Below the pieces are notes generated by a model. The model did not search any database and was not told the DNA's origin. It saw nothing but the letters and a program-made list of their open reading frames with translations. This document shows positions 4,749 to 6,403 of a DNA stretch of 6,403 bases, piece by piece. Numbering within the stretch: position 1 is the first letter of the stretch; every line of letters starts with the position of its first letter. Both the position numbers and the translations under genes were made by a program. Location of the stretch: the NCBI GenBank assembly GCA_007116865.1, contig SKHR01000071.1:1-6403 (forward strand), written 5' to 3'. This stretch comes from Marinospirillum sp. GTDB taxonomy: Bacteria > Pseudomonadota > Gammaproteobacteria > Pseudomonadales > Halomonadaceae.

Positions 4749-6403
4749 CAGGGCTTGCAGGGCCGCTGCGCGTTGTTGATTGCGTGACTGCTTGTCTTCG
4801 GCGGTTTCTTCTGAGACTTGCGAAGGACGGCCTTCCCAGTGTAGATCTTCGGCAGGGAGTTCGTCGAGAAAGCGGCTGGGTGTGCTGTTGAGCATTTCCC
4901 CAAAGGCCTTGCGTTGACGGGTGAGGGTGAGCGTCAAATGTTGCTGTGCCCGAGTGATGCCGACATAAGCAAGGCGTCTTTCTTCTTCAATACTATCGCC
5001 TTCAATGGCGTTGCGATGGGGGAGCAGGTCTTCCTCCATGCCCATCAAAAACACCTGCGGAAATTCCAGTCCTTTGGAGGCATGCAGGGTCATGAGTTGT
5101 ACCTTGTCGGTGTCGTCCTCTTCTTCCTGCTGAGCCAGCAGATCACGTAATACCAGCCGTGCGATGGCGTCTTGAATGGTTTTTTCTTCGTCTTCTTCCC
5201 TCATGCGTCGGAGGGTTTCAGCCAGGGATTCGATCAGGGTCCAGACATTGGCATAACGCCTTTCTGCCAGGGTGGGAGAGCTGGCATTCTGATAAAGCCA
5301 GGCTTCGTAATCCATGTCACGAATCATTTCACCAATCGCAGCAATCGGGTCGGCCTGCTCACACTGGCGAATGATGTGATCCATCCACTGGGTGAACTGG
5401 CGCAGGCGATCAACCTGGCGAGTGTTCAAGTACTGTTCCAGGCCGATTTCATGGCAGGCAGCAAACAGGCTGACACCCCGATCACGCGCATAAATTGCCA
5501 GCTTTTCCAGCAGCCCTGGGCCGATCTCACGCCGTGGCAGGTTGATGATGCGCAAAAAAGCATTGTCATCGGCGGGATTAATCAGCAGCCGCAGATAGGC
5601 CATGATGTCCTTGATTTCATTGCGGGCGAAAAAGCTGGTGCCGCCACTGATGCGGTAAGGAATTTGATAGGCCTGGAGTTTGATTTCCAGCAGGCGGGAT
5701 TGGAAGTTGCCCCGGTAGAGCACGGCAAAATCTTTCCAGCGGGCTTCATGGCGAATTTTGCGGGTCATGATTTCGCTGGCAATGCGCTCGGCTTCCGCAT
5801 CTTCATTACTGGTTTGAATCACCCGAATCGGATCACCAAACCCCAGTTGGCTCCAAAGGGCTTTTTGGTGCAGGTGCGGGTTGTGCGCGATCAAATGGTT
5901 GGCGACCTTAAGGATGCGCCCAGTGGAGCGGTAATTTTGTTCGAGTTTGATCACCTTGAGGTGAGGGAAGTCTTCACCCAGTTGAATCAGGTTTTCGGGT
6001 CGCGCCCCGCGCCAGGCGTAGATCGACTGGTCATCATCACCGACCACGGTGAAGGTTTGACGCAAGGCCGTGAGCTGCTTGACCAGCCGATATTGGCTCA
6101 CATTGGTGTCTTGATACTCATCAACCAGCAGGTAGTGAATACGATGCTGCCATTTCGCCAGTATCTCTGGATGGTTTTGAAACAGCAGAACCGGCAGGCG
6201 AATCAGGTCATCAAAATCGACGGCATTGTAGGCTTTCAAGTAGCGGTTGTACTCGGCATAGACCTTGGCGGCCAGCTGTAAAGACGGATTGTCCGCCAGG
6301 CTGGCAGCCTGCTCCGGTTCTATCAGGTCATTTTTCCAGTTAGACAGGGTGTGCAACACCTGACTGATCACCTCAGCATCGACAGTGGCATCCTTGTGCA
6401 TCA
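4731..6403 (-). CDS. rep: ATP-dependent DNA helicase Rep, C-terminal part (5' end outside window)
   Basis: Rep is a 3'-5' superfamily 1A helicase that helps replication forks through protein-bound and transcribed DNA. About 557 codons are visible; by alignment from memory to E. coli Rep (673 residues) roughly 120 N-terminal residues, including Walker A and motif Ia, lie beyond the right edge. The ATG at 6401 is therefore internal. Numbered from it: SNWKNDL (20-26); DFDDL (62-66); Walker B LLVDEYQDTN (91-100); motif III VVGDDDQSIYAWRGA (119-133); LEQNYRS (153-159); the 2B domain (about 252-430) opening with ISGGTSFFARNEIKD; motif V LMTLHASKGLEF (436-447); and motif VI EERRLAYVGITRAQ (473-486). 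SNWKNDL and DYEAWLY (364-370) favour Rep over UvrD or PcrA. The Gln- and Glu-rich tail (about 525-556) corresponds to the region that contacts DnaB in E. coli. All visible motifs are intact. Confidence 0.96.
   Translation of the reverse strand, partial: MHKDATVDAEVISQVLHTLSNWKNDLIEPEQAASLADNPSLQLAAKVYAEYNRYLKAYNAVDFDDLIRLPVLLFQNHPEILAKWQHRIHYLLVDEYQDTNVSQYRLVKQLTALRQTFTVVGDDDQSIYAWRGARPENLIQLGEDFPHLKVIKLEQNYRSTGRILKVANHLIAHNPHLHQKALWSQLGFGDPIRVIQTSNEDAEAERIASEIMTRKIRHEARWKDFAVLYRGNFQSRLLEIKLQAYQIPYRISGGTSFFARNEIKDIMAYLRLLINPADDNAFLRIINLPRREIGPGLLEKLAIYARDRGVSLFAACHEIGLEQYLNTRQVDRLRQFTQWMDHIIRQCEQADPIAAIGEMIRDMDYEAWLYQNASSPTLAERRYANVWTLIESLAETLRRMREEDEEKTIQDAIARLVLRDLLAQQEEEDDTDKVQLMTLHASKGLEFPQVFLMGMEEDLLPHRNAIEGDSIEEERRLAYVGITRAQQHLTLTLTRQRKAFGEMLNSTPSRFLDELPAEDLHWEGRPSQVSEETAEDKQSRNQQRAAALQALLQGGR
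4732..4768. repeat. Hairpin covering both convergent stop codons
   Basis: CAGCGGCC (4732-4739) pairs perfectly with GGCCGCTG (4761-4768). Inside it GCCTTG (4740-4745) can pair with CAGGGC (4749-4754), with one G-T pair, a TAA loop and a six-base bulge (4755-4760). The structure contains most of the rep stop codon and all of the regulator's TAA. No T-run flanks it on either side, so it is not a classical terminator, but it is the only candidate 3'-end structure for either transcript in view. Confidence 0.6.

Noticed and set aside
5172..6281. Long open frame of about 369 codons on the plus strand.
   Set aside because: It lies entirely antisense to rep, whose frame shows all helicase motifs; the plus-strand translation has no recognisable domain and no ribosome site.

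Overview
The window looks like chromosomal DNA of a gammaproteobacterium, plausibly a marine or halophilic Oceanospirillales-type lineage. This rests on a Rep helicase that matches the remembered Escherichia coli protein motif for motif, moderate GC content, and a TRAP transporter, a class common in marine proteobacteria. The genus cannot be fixed from sequence alone. Nothing mobile is visible: no transposase, integrase, tRNA, CRISPR array or long repeat.

Layout. Bases 1-1102 carry a leftward pair, pxpA and the 5' half of pxpB, whose start and stop codons overlap as ATGA. They encode subunits of the ATP-dependent 5-oxoprolinase; pxpC is not seen and may lie beyond the left edge. Bases 1103-1332 are a divergent intergenic region with a good leftward sigma70-like promoter and weaker rightward candidates, followed by a leader of roughly 120 nt. 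Bases 1333-4227 encode a complete three-gene TRAP transporter: periplasmic binding protein, small membrane subunit and large membrane subunit. A perfect hairpin lies between the first two genes. A MarR-like winged-helix regulator (4224-4748) is joined to the large subunit gene by another ATGA overlap. Convergent to it, and overlapping its last 18 bases, is the 3' part of rep (4731 to the right edge), which encodes a superfamily 1 DNA helicase.

How the genes may work together. The simplest reading is one divergent locus for 5-oxoproline (pyroglutamate): the TRAP system imports it, PxpABC hydrolyses it to glutamate with ATP, and the MarR-like protein senses the substrate or product and controls the shared promoter region. 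The enzyme and transporter identities are well supported by sequence. The transported substrate and the regulatory link are inferences from gene order plus the known existence of pyroglutamate-binding TRAP proteins in Bordetella. rep is an unrelated housekeeping neighbour.

I found no clearly undescribed system. The points most worth checking are the transporter's substrate, the palindromic -35 element shared by both strands, the hairpin after dctP, and a strong hairpin covering both stop codons at the convergent overlap.
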